Positions 23,053 to 32,314 of a stretch of 64,000 bases of DNA are shown one piece after another (the first letter of the stretch is position 1; every line of letters begins with the position of its first letter). The stretch spans positions 4,120,001-4,184,000 of the forward strand of contig WPIO01000029.1 of NCBI GenBank assembly GCA_009760855.2, read 5' to 3'. The DNA is from Cristatella mucedo (taxonomy: Eukaryota; Bryozoa; Phylactolaemata; Cristatellidae). The position numbers and the translations under genes are program-made. Under the pieces are notes generated by a model, which saw only the letters and a program-made list of their open reading frames with translations, searched no databases and was not told where the DNA came from.

Positions 23053-23719
23053 TTATTCGGAATAATTAAAAATAGTAATTAATTGCTTTCCTGTTGAATC
23101 AACAGACCAGAATCTTCCTTCAGATTCAGTTTTAGTCAAGTCTATCGCACAATATTCAAATCTATTTCTTGTACAAGAGTTAACCCACTCTCTAAAAATT
23201 TTCTCATCAATATCACCAGTGTATGCATCACGAATATATTCACTATCAGTTGCGTTTTGCTTGAATACTACTATCATATTGATATTTATTCTAATTTCTC
23301 TCCTTGGAACATTAGTAAATCCTTGTGCAAGATAGAAATATTTTATCTTTAATGTCTTCCTCGAGTCAAATAGTCTAATACTTTAGTTTGGCCTTCTGTC
23401 ATCAAATCATTCAGTGAAACTACATTCTTACAGTTTTTGTACGTGTCCACTTCTGGCATATCATCACTACTATTAATCCAAGACTATGCTTCATTCTCTT
23501 TTGTTGTTGACGATATTAATTGTGGTCTAAACTTGAAGCAGTAATAGTTAATGTATCACAACTTTGCATTCCGTTGAATATTCAATTCATAATCAACTGA
23601 GATTTACCTGAACCACTAGGATCAAGTACTTATGCTTAAATTGGCACACTAGGTAATGGATCTTCATGACCAGTGTCAACACCCTGTCCAAAGTTAAAGT
23701 CTCTCACTCGAAGAGTCAT
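23053..23719 (-). pseudogene. FtsK/HerA-type genome-packaging ATPase remnant
   Basis: From ATG at 23,719 (MTLRVRDFNFGQGVD) the minus strand reaches a Walker A motif, DPSGSGKSQLI, at about 23,597-23,626. Two stop codons lie just upstream of it. A later block reads NDLMTEGQTKVLDYLTRGRH, matching the Walker B/RGRH region of Polinton ATPases but without the usual acidic pair. The C-terminal part (23,053-23,277, open) reads MIVVFKQNATDSEYIRDAYT and then FEYCAIDLTK, also typical of the family. Length of about 220 residues fits. It would pump DNA into capsids. The stops and the altered Walker B mean it is inactive. Confidence 0.7.
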
Positions 23720-23839
23720 TTCATTTACTAAAAAAGTTATTTATATTTTAGAAATGGAAATTTCCTGCTTGAAATGTAAGAACAAGACAGCATTGTTGAA
23801 TAGTATGTTGAGGTAGATAGCACGAAGGGACCTAGAGGA

Positions 23840-24022
23840 ATGATTAAGCAAATGTGTAGCATTCGTGAACTCAAGAACTCGAACTATGCAAAACTTAGAA
23901 GAGAAGTTTTAAAAGGAGGGGTTTTGAGTCATGAAAAGAAATTTGGTGCAAGTGTTGGACAAAGCTTTGCGAGCCAAGTTGTGTCCCATGGTAAAGACTT
24001 TGGTGCGAGTATAGCGACCTGA
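23840..24022 (+). CDS. Small Gly/Ser/Lys protein with internal repeat
   Basis: A 60-codon frame on the plus strand. It carries LSHEKKFGASVG and then VSHGKDFGASIA, two imperfect copies of a 12-residue unit. A third (VLSYGRKLRSG) follows just after the stop. It lies immediately upstream of the protease on the same strand. Short basic, glycine-rich proteins occur as core or membrane-active components in related viruses, but that link is only inferred from position. Confidence 0.35.
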   Translation: MIKQMCSIRELKNSNYAKLRREVLKGGVLSHEKKFGASVGQSFASQVVSHGKDFGASIAT

Positions 24023-24149
24023 GTGTTATCATATGGTAGAAAATTACGAAGTGGGACTAAGAAAGAACAAGTAATTCTGAATTAAGAAAAACAATCTATG
24101 GTTTAAAAGAAATAAAAATACTCCACTTACTGATTAATAAATAATTAAT

Positions 24150-24500
24150 TATATAAAACATAAAAACATAAAAAACTTCGTGGTGTATCGGCAAGAGATG
24201 AAATAAAATCTTTAAAACCAAAAGAAACTGAATGTCTTTTTTTTTAATTCTGGATAATCACATTGAGCAATCTATCACTGCATTGCACTTAAAAAAAGAG
24301 GAGACTCGAATTTTTACTTTCATTCATTTGGTGCTCCGTCACTGCCCGAAGTAATTAATATTTTTGTATAATATCAAGTTTTCAAACTTTTCAACTACCG
24401 GATTCTAAAGAGACTGATTGTGGAATGAGTGGTCTAATTTTCCTAAAACTAATGGAATCGATTGGTTTTGGTCCTGTCATGGAAGTATTATTTTTAAATT
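24150..24500 (+). pseudogene. Adenain-like cysteine protease remnant
   Basis: The plus strand reads RGVSARDEIKSLKPKETEC at about 24,180-24,235. A Ser-His pair follows (His codon 24,261-24,263), flanked on both sides by stop codons. Then YFHSFGAPSLPEV occurs at 24,315-24,353. A Cys-Gly block, ETDCGMSGLIF (Cys codon 24,419-24,421), lies in another frame. The spacing His, [Y/F]-x-x-S-F-G, Cys is that of adenovirus proteases (peptidase family C5), which cleave capsid precursors. The acidic residue usually before S-F-G is His here. Stops, a frameshift and the missing acid make it inactive. Confidence 0.65.
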
Positions 24501-24559
24501 AAGCAAAGATTTTCTACTATAAATAACGGAAAACAAGGAAAAGAAATTCATCGTTCACG

Positions 24560-25010
24560 AAAATTTTGCTGTTTCGATAACAAAATTAAAACCCGCGCAT
24601 GTTCATGTTCAAAAAATTCCAAACCTTATCTAAATGCATTGGTTCACATTGCTTAAGAAATGCTTCCTTTCCTTGAAAACATTGTAGACCGTTCAAGTGA
24701 ACAACTTGACTTTAATGGATATGAATTGTCAACTAGATCAAAAGTTTGACTCAGATTTGATTTTGGAACAAAACCAAGTCTATTCTTTGATGAGACGAAT
24801 AAACAGCTAAAATTAAATAGTCCTGCTGATTTGATTCAACAACTGTGGCTGGCTTTTACATAACTGGTATTATTGATGGAAGTTATATCGTTACAGAGTA
24901 TTTCGATTTGAACCAAGAATAAAAACTTGAATAGAAGTAGATCAAGTTAAAGTTTGTACTTTTGTAAAGAGATTTACTTTTCATCCTTCAGACTTTCAGA
25001 TGAGTTCAAA
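24560..25010 (+). pseudogene. Unrecognised viral-block gene, plus strand
   Basis: Open runs include MLPFLENIVDRSSEQLDFNG at 24,660-24,720 and KPSLFFDETNKQLKLNSPAD at about 24,775-24,835, separated by a TGA. The protein would be beta-rich with Asn and Asp. It follows the protease on the same strand. I cannot assign a function. Confidence 0.35.
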
Positions 25011-25173
25011 TAGAATATAAAATAAAAATAATAGTGCAGCGTAAATTTTTATATTCTTTTTTCTAGTATTATTTAGCGTTCTATCAACTTTTTCCTGCAT
25101 ACAATTTTTATCTTATTTAGACTTGCAGGATTACTTACTTTATCTTTTAGAAAATGAGTAGCAAATGAATCGT

Positions 25174-25461
25174 TTAGACACCACCAATTCCTAAGCCAAG
25201 TTTAGCTTTTGCCCTTATTACAGCTGCGACAGTTTTCGCATCTTCAGGAAAATAAATTGGCTGCCTTCGGTCAAATGTAATTCTAGCAGCAGATTCTGCA
25301 ATAACTAAGTCAACTAGGTTTCTTATTTCAGTTCTCTGTAGCTCTGGCATAGATAAAGTCTCAGTATAGTCATGATCGTGGATAAGTGCTGGCTTATCTA
25401 AATCGTTAATTCTTGTGTAACATTGAGACATACGTTCGTTAAACCTAGTACCTAGTCTCAT
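25174..25461 (-). CDS. Phospholipase A2-like domain protein
   Basis: A 95-codon frame that can be extended a little upstream to about 25,490 (NQYPDDALLGF). After GTRFNERMSQCYTRINDLDK comes ALIHDHDYTE, which fits the catalytic HD-x-x-Y motif of the PLA2 domain found in parvovirus VP1 and similar virion proteins. A helical part with DLVIAESAARITF and a short Gly-rich end (GLGIGGV) follow. The usual calcium-loop glycine pattern upstream is weak. The domain would help virions cross membranes. It is the least damaged gene of the block. Confidence 0.5.
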   Translation of the reverse strand: MRLGTRFNERMSQCYTRINDLDKPALIHDHDYTETLSMPELQRTEIRNLVDLVIAESAARITFDRRQPIYFPEDAKTVAAVIRAKAKLGLGIGGV

Positions 25462-25499
25462 TCGAAATCCGAGTAGTGCGTCATCAGGGTATTGATTTC

Positions 25500-26745
25500 A
25501 CAATCGGTATTTTGGAAAGATTTTAATTTACTTTATGAACAACAAATTGGGTGCTGCTTTAGAAAAGCATGAAAATACACTCGTTAACATATAAATCCGT
25601 GGGATGTAGATTCCGATGTATAAAAAAAAGTGGAAAGATTTAAGGAACGGCACTTTTCTCTTCGTTGAAGTTGTCTCCGTATTTAAATTTGAAAACAGCA
25701 CTAAGAAGCATTAAGCATTTGGAACGTTTGTACTGCGTGGTATAACATTTAAGAAGTGCTTACAGAAAAATTAAAACGAACAATAATTATTTTAGAACGA
25801 TGACAGCAAAAAGGACCAAGTAGGACAAATGACAAAAAATGCACTTAAAAAAAACAAGAGAAACAAGTAAACAAACTCAAGATAATGACAGACTTCTCTG
25901 TTACCTTTTTTCGGATAAATGACAAGAAGTAGCCACCTGTACACTCGTATTTGATATCTCGAGCGTAAGCGAATGCTTAAAAACGCACGCTGTTTAGCTC
26001 GCTCAGAAGAAATGGCTTTACTAGTTAAGAGTCGCAGTTTGGAACAGTGACAACCAAGAATGAAATTCGTAGTTAGTAAATGGTACCTAGATGAAAGGCT
26101 CCGATCAGAACCACTCCATTTGGAAAAAGAAACTAATTTGAAAAAAAAACGAGTTCAGCCATCTCGGTCTTTTTTCGGGCGATGGAGGGCTTGCTTCAGG
26201 CCACCAGTGACTGTGTCGACACTGTCCACGTTAAAAAAGTTCTAGGGTATTTCATCTGCGATGATCGCCTAAAGGTATGTAATGTCATCTTTAGTGTGAA
26301 CTAAATCGCTCATGAAGAGTCTTTTTGGCAAAGAAAATAGTAAAAATCCATACTATTCTTGCAAGATGAAGTTATAACGAATAAAATTTGACAAAATACT
26401 GCAGAGAATCTAATAAAATATAGATATATATATATATCTGAAAAATTTTGTCTGAAAATTAATCGACCAAACTTTTTAAGTCTCGATTAAATCTTGCTGA
26501 AGAAATTTATCTAGCTTTGGTAAGTGAAAGTGCCTCTTCCTTAAAAGTGAACTTTAAAGAAAATTCAAGCAAACTTATTTTGATCACGTAATGACCGAAA
26601 AGATGTAATTGCTTTCTCCACCAGTTTTTTTTATAGAACGGTGTGAAAATAATGGCACGATTTCGACTGACTTTTGGCACATTATTTAGTGAATTTCTAT
26701 TCGGAAAAATAATAAAAGTCGATACCTAAAGATTTTGGTTGTGTC
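25500..26745. other. Viral-block end, no recognised gene
   Basis: AT-rich sequence in which only a 61-codon basic frame at 26,060-26,245 stands out (DERLRSEPLHLEKETNLKKK). I see no polymerase or integrase motif and no terminal repeat matching the other end near 18,365. Host repeat sequence starts at about 26,745. Confidence 0.4.
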
Positions 26746-27050
26746 ATACGACGGTTTACGGTAGCTGACAACTACTATTCGTCTGCCAACTATGGCTCAT
26801 CGTTTGCAGTGGTCCTGAGCTGCTACTTCCATGCTATTTCCTACCTCAACTGCCCTCCTGATTCAGCCATGTTTCATAAATTCCCCCTTGTTGCGTGAGA
26901 CGAAGTCCGTAAGCAACCGAATGGGTACCGAAACCGGTTAGACTGTGAGTTTGCTGTACAAAGCTCGCCTGGGTACCAACCACATAGTTATCATGACTTC
27001 GTGGATTTACAGACGTAGATACGCCCATGCATACGGTAGCATTGGTAGGA
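26745..27050 (+). repeat. Repeat shared with 38.5-38.76 and 56.19-56.38 kb
   Basis: Shared landmarks in order are cctcaactgc.ctcctga, the ctaccgatgcctacc-like part, gccacatag and gttacagacggagatac. The first 45 bases also match the minus strand at 37,575-37,640 (gccaactatggctcatcg). The two other full copies sit inside LINE reverse-transcriptase sequence. Confidence 0.6.
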
Positions 27051-27102
27051 ACCATTATTATGTTATGATATTTAAAAATAAAAAATATTGTGTAAGATCT
27101 GC

Positions 27103-27143
<41 letters not shown>
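27103..27143. repeat. (TA)n microsatellite
   Basis: About 40 bases of alternating T and A, interrupted once by c. Shorter runs occur at 14,580, 16,377, 26,425, 52,008 and 62,025. Confidence 0.9.
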
Positions 27144-27145
<2 letters not shown>

Positions 27146-27779
27146 TATATTGTCAATACGTAGTGAATATTTGTGATATTTTAAATTACCTTTCGCAGCC
27201 CGACAGAAGCCCATTTATGGGTATGACCTCTTCGAGAAGTCGAGGACCTGGGATCTACATGATCGATGGTAGGAAGTAGAAAAGCAGCTTATTCACTTCA
27301 GTGCTTTTATTTGCGTTCGAGTAAGCCTTTCAGGAACTGTGACTGCAACATCGATGTTATAATTTGAGTAAGATATTAATCAGTCCTTCACCAACATGGT
27401 TTTAGATGACAGATAATCATCGTAATTTCTGCTATCGGAGTATTCGTTGAGAGCTTCACCAAAAGCGAAGTCGTTAACTTGCTTTCGAAGAAAGACAACA
27501 TCTAAGTCGACAGTTACCTTGGAAAATATTGAAAAGTACATATAATAACAGTGACAATAAATGTATATTATATAAATCACATCATTTATCTGTGAATATT
27601 TTTTCAGCTCCAGGACTTACCCACTAGCCGACCTTCGCTCCAAAGAGCCGCAGAAGTGAAGTAAATGCATTATATTTCGTAGCCAGTTCCTAATTCTGAA
27701 AGTAATCGTTTTTATGTTCATTTATATTTCTAGCTACTCATAAGACTCGGCCTGGAGCGATTATTTCCTACCCACTTGG

Positions 27780-28090
27780 TTCTCATACAGTGGTCAGCTC
27801 AAAGTATCTAGTCCAGGCTCAGCTGCCAAGCTAACCGCCAATAAACGCCGGTACTGCAACACTGAGGAAAAGCCACATTCTTTTTGTATCCCTCTCTCAA
27901 ATAATAAAGTCAATAGATGAATATTTTGGTGTTTAAAAACGAGCTGCGAGTATTTGAATATGGATATCATGATGCAACCTTAATCCCATGCCAAATCGTA
28001 TAAATGAACCAATTTTGACCTTAGTGCCTTTGCTACTTACTAGGAAAACCCAAATATCAACGTTTATTAAAGTCAGGTAGGTATATACCT
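27780..28090 (+). repeat. Repeat shared with 49,220-49,510
   Basis: A direct copy of about 300 bp. Both contain agtccaggctc, aagctaacc.ccaataaacgc and cccatgccaaatc. No coding frame is evident. The second copy marks the end of the inverted arm at 49.2 kb. Confidence 0.7.
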
Positions 28091-29690
28091 TTATTTGCCC
28101 ATTTCCAGGTGTGCCTTTTGCCTCTCTGTATCTCATTCACTGCATCTGTATCAATAGCTCACATGCTCACTGACCTACTCCTTCCTTCCAACTTACTCGC
28201 GATTTCTACTTGAGTGCTCCACGGTCGCTGAATGCTGCTCCGTGGATAATGCAGCAGCTATGATTTGAGTTCCAACTTTTCAGTTACTTTCTGCATTTCT
28301 TTATAAATGATCTGAACTAGCCTTTACTCAGGTGTGGCATCTGCTCATCCCAGTAAGCAAGCAGCACACTATAGACAGAACAATGGCTGTGAATCAATCT
28401 AATAAAAGCCAGTCCATATAGATCCATGCACAAACATTATTAACTTCAATTTGTCCAAAGAGCCCTTCGGAGTCCTACATTTTAACATTGAATATAAAAG
28501 GTAAAGATAGAAAACCTAAGTGGTCAGCTCAAACTACGGTTACGACCTTTCAGAGGGCTTACAAAAGACTATTCCCTTACTTAAGACTTGGTGCATTCAA
28601 TTTTGATAGCTAGCTAGTCTAGAAGGGCATCGGAATATAGCCAAGCTGGGTGAGTGCCAGCAATTCCAATCTACAGGTCTTGCTGCGCTGGTTGCATGTC
28701 AGCAACGTTATATGAGCACATTAATCGGGGGGGGGGGTGGACTGCTTGTGGGAAGTTCCTGGGGAGCAATGGCCGCCCAGACACTGTTGAGACTGTTCCA
28801 TCCAGTCTCCTATTTAAATATCGCTCTGTTCAAAACGATCAAACCAGCCCACTACTATTCTACCGACCATCTGAACAAGAGTTCATGTAGGTCGCATAAC
28901 TAGTTAGGATTGTACCTTATTGGACACTAAATTAACCGGAAGCAAAGCTTGAGCCGGCTCCACAGAGCCCATTTGGCTTGACGAGGTCGCTGGCCGCCGG
29001 ATTCGGCTGCCAGCTTCTGTTGTTAACTGCTTCCAAGCCATAGTTCATACCTACCATTGCATGCAAACCAATGCATGCCTGCTCAGTAACTCCTAGAGTA
29101 AACATAACACAGGTCACTAATCGGGTTAAACTTCTGAAAGCAAGGCTTGCCAACACATCATATTATTCGCATCTATCTGAGTCTATCTCCACACATTGTA
29201 CAGGCGATATCCACACATTATAGTTGTCTCTATTTAGGAGTTTGACCCTACCCATCTCGATCATAGGCACGTAACTTCACAACATGAAGCTAAAATACTT
29301 TGACGACCCATTGGGCTAACCTTGCTGCTTTCTGAGCCTCACTTATGCTTCAGCAAGTGCTGCTCTGTGATTTCCGACTGGGCTGCCAGAAATCCGAGGT
29401 TCTAACACGAATCAAATATTCACCCAGGTACAGCTAACATCTGTTTAAAGCATATCTGTTTATTTTTGTCTAGCCTGTGGGAAATTATATGTACTAAATG
29501 CTTGCCACTTGTGCTTTACATTCTGTCACCATCTCGCATGCCTATTATTGCTTCACTACTATCATTCAAATGCATTCCTGGATGTCATTGCTGCTACTTG
29601 GGTTCGTGAAGTGGATATCTTCAGTGGCAAGCCCAGATGAAGCAAAAGGGGAGGCCATGGGCTCATCTCCCCTCTTTCGCACATTTTGAA
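28090..29690. other. No gene seen; 11-base G run at 28,727
   Basis: Apart from a run of eleven G at 28,727-28,737, I see nothing repeated or coding. Short frames at 28,654-28,903, 28,932-29,156 and 29,498-29,689 have no recognisable content. Confidence 0.4.
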
Positions 29691-30960
29691 GCTGCCCAGC
29701 ATGTTTTAGCTGGACAACTGCAGCAACAAGCTCTAACTTAGCAGTCAGCAGGCCGACTTCTGACTGTTCTGACTGGTTGCTATGACCGAGAATTTGCTGA
29801 AAAAAGACTCATTGCCCGTCTATACCCAAACCAATCAAAGACTTTATTTCCCTTCCAAATTCCAAGGTCAATGAAAAATTGCTGTTGGGTAGCCATTCTC
29901 GATCGCTCCCCTCTTACTGTCATTCCAACTACAGGCCCCCTGGAGCAGTTTTTTGAATCTCTTGTACTCTATCCCCCAAAAAGTAAGCTGACAATGGTGG
30001 GAATAATCTATCGCCCCACCCACGTAAAAAGGCTTGTTTAATTTATCAAGATTTTTTGGATCTCGTTACGATTCTGTGCATCAGAAATTGACCTTTTCTC
30101 ATACTTGGTTATTTAATGTTCATTTTGATATGCAACTGACTCATTATCTGCCAAATAGCGAAAATTGGTTTATTCATTTTTTCTTGTGGCTTGGTTTATT
30201 AATTTTTTCAAGTGGCCACATGCAGATTTCATTTAGCCCGACGTTTATGTCTCTTTGGCATGAAAAATTCATTTGTGAATCTAAAAACATTTAAGACCTC
30301 TGACGTTGGTGATATCCACAAAAAATCTTACTCCCACATTCTACTCAATTCTCCACCCAAAATGTCTTCACTGGTGGAATGCTACAATACGATGCTACCC
30401 AATATTCTGGATAATTTGGCATCTCTTGACTAAGCACAGTGTGTACCCAACCCAGACGGCCAATGGCTTACAGCAGATGCAGCCTAAAGACTGTGTAAGC
30501 TAAAGAAATCAAAATAAAAAATGGGGACAGACTTTCCATCGACTGGCACATGACTCCGAGGACAAGACTATTCAAAGTCATACCAATCTTTCCTAGCTAA
30601 GGTCAAGTCACGCATTTATAAGCAGATAGTGGAATCACATATGCACAGACCGTAACTACCGATGTAGACCATCAACCATCTCCTAAAACACTCCTAGATC
30701 ACAGCAGTTCCCAACCTAAAGGTCCTTGCCGACATCTGGCAGATCGTTTAGCCAGCTTATTTTTCGGCAAGATAGGTAAGACCAGAGAGCCCACTTCTAA
30801 TTTAACACTCCCACTGAACTGCTAAAGTCTTGTTTCTTGCTCCACCTCAACTTTCATCTTCAAGTCTGCCACTACCGACCTCATCCAAAAGTTCATTGCC
30901 CAGTCAAAGAAGACTAATAGCCCTCTAGACGAAGAAAGAGGTAGGCTCTACTCTCGCCCA
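29690..30960 (+). pseudogene. LINE (CR1/L2 group) endonuclease and linker fragment
   Basis: Plus-strand pieces read KLTMVGIIYRP at about 29,980-30,015 and, after a frame change, a phage-like endonuclease part ending near VHFDMQLTHYLPNSENW at 30,118-30,170. From 30,860 a linker block, IQKFIAQSKKTNSPLD, precedes where a reverse transcriptase would start. Stops and frameshifts are frequent and the reverse transcriptase itself is missing. It belongs to a different, older LINE than the minus-strand copies at 37.6-41.4 kb. Confidence 0.55.
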
Positions 30961-31985
30961 TGCTATGGCCTTGTTGTGAAAATATGTCAACTTGCACAAA
31001 AATTAGATGCTGTGTTGTCTGCAATAAGGGCACAGTATCTACCACTACATCGAATCACTTTTAAAAAAGCTCAGGTTGTATAGTGCTATGTAGATTATGC
31101 TTTATGCCGCAGTGTCTTGAAAGTAGACACTGAGCCTGATTAATTTCGCCAGCATCTAAAGGGTATTGGCACGCGAGAAGTCGGTTTTTTTAAAGACCAT
31201 GTTCGTAGCGAGATGATGCAGAAATTTGGAACTAGCAATCAATAATTAGTTGGCTTTCGGTCACTGTGGATATCATAATTGCTTCTAGATTTATTAAACT
31301 TAATATAAGTTAAATTTACCTTAGGTACTGCTTATATTAAAATTACCATAGTAAAACTAGATTTTCAATAGCAAAACATTAAAATAAATATATAGAAATA
31401 CATGTATTTACTTATATACGTACTTGCTTAGGCAAGAGGCTTTACAGTGTGCACATTTTCCAGTCTGCCTTGGTCGATGCAGTACAGTCATCAACGTCAT
31501 ATGCTGTCAGTGCATAAGAGAGCTGTGGGGAGTATAACTTATTCTTCAAGTAGTCAAGCTGATTTTGCACCAAATGACTGTTAGGCTAATAGAACATCTT
31601 AGGGGAGTGTCATTTTACGATACATTTTACTCTGATTCTACAACTTTTGGATGCACTTTCATGTAATTTAGGGCTTAAAAGTTCCTACATAATGAACCTT
31701 GCCGTAAAGTACTGCTTTATGGTTCAGACTATTGAATTCAAAAATCCTCTTCTTTGGTAGCAATCATTGACGAAATCTTGACCAACTTATTCTTTCCGAA
31801 AATCTTTCGATAAACTAAAGTATGAAATAATATGATATTTGCCTGTATAGGGAACAGCACCAAAGTTCTGTTGTAACTAATTATTTTAAAATAATCTTGC
31901 AGTTTTTGAAAGGGAATCAATCAATATACCTATAATTAATTTGCATTGAGCCCCAAGAAAACTTAATCAAGACTCAGGCGCTTTG
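30960..31985. other. No gene seen
   Basis: AT-rich sequence with no convincing frame. The small minus-strand frame at 31,738-31,920 is unsupported. Confidence 0.4.
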
Positions 31986-31989
31986 CATG

Positions 31990-32070
31990 TGACTCGGGGC
32001 TTGAGCCTACGACTTCAGCTACACATTGGTCGGGTAAAGCATCTTAACCACTACACCGAAGCCGCTCGGC
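31990..32070 (-). repeat. tRNA-like remnant
   Basis: On the minus strand gccgagcggcttcggtgtag leads into an A box (TGTAGTGGTTAAGATGC). A B box (GGCTCAAGCCC) follows 40 bases later. The aminoacyl stem is not closed downstream, so it is a tRNA pseudogene or the head of a second SINE family, unlike the one at 8,930. Confidence 0.5.
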
Positions 32071-32314
32071 AATCATCTTAAAACCTAAAACAGCCGTGCA
32101 TTCCCTGGACCTGAACCAGGAGGCCCAGGTAGCATTAGCAACCCAGTGAGGGTGTAGAACGGCTAGGTAAAGTACATATGCATGTTACAAGTTTTCAAGT
32201 AATCTTCAAATACATTTATACGTATGCATATATATTACCAACTGAAGGTATATTGGAAAAGTGCAGATATTACTGACTTCAAGGCAAGCATCGTTACAAA
32301 GTTTCTATTTTCAG

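Larger units (their letters stand above)
18365..26745. mobile_element. Decayed Polinton/adintovirus-like DNA virus block
   Basis: This is about 8.4 kb of AT-rich sequence, unlike both flanks, whose fragments read as virion-assembly genes. In order along the window they are the major capsid (-), a small charged/membrane ORF (-), two penton-like genes (-), two unknown genes (-), the packaging ATPase (-), a small repeat protein (+), an adenain-like protease (+), an unknown gene (+) and a PLA2-like gene (-). Capsid, penton, ATPase and adenain together define the morphogenesis module of Polintons, adintoviruses and virophages. Every gene has stops or frameshifts. I found no protein-primed polymerase, no integrase and no terminal inverted repeats. 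The left end cuts the capsid gene. It is probably an old endogenised copy. Confidence 0.75.

Noticed and set aside
18365-26745. A bacterial or phage contaminant
   Set aside because: The gene set is adenovirus/Polinton-like, the genes are decayed, and the block is flanked by host repeats found elsewhere in the window.
26945-27279. Small ORFs running through the (TA)n tract
   Set aside because: They are made of YIYIYI repeats from the microsatellite and carry no other coding evidence.
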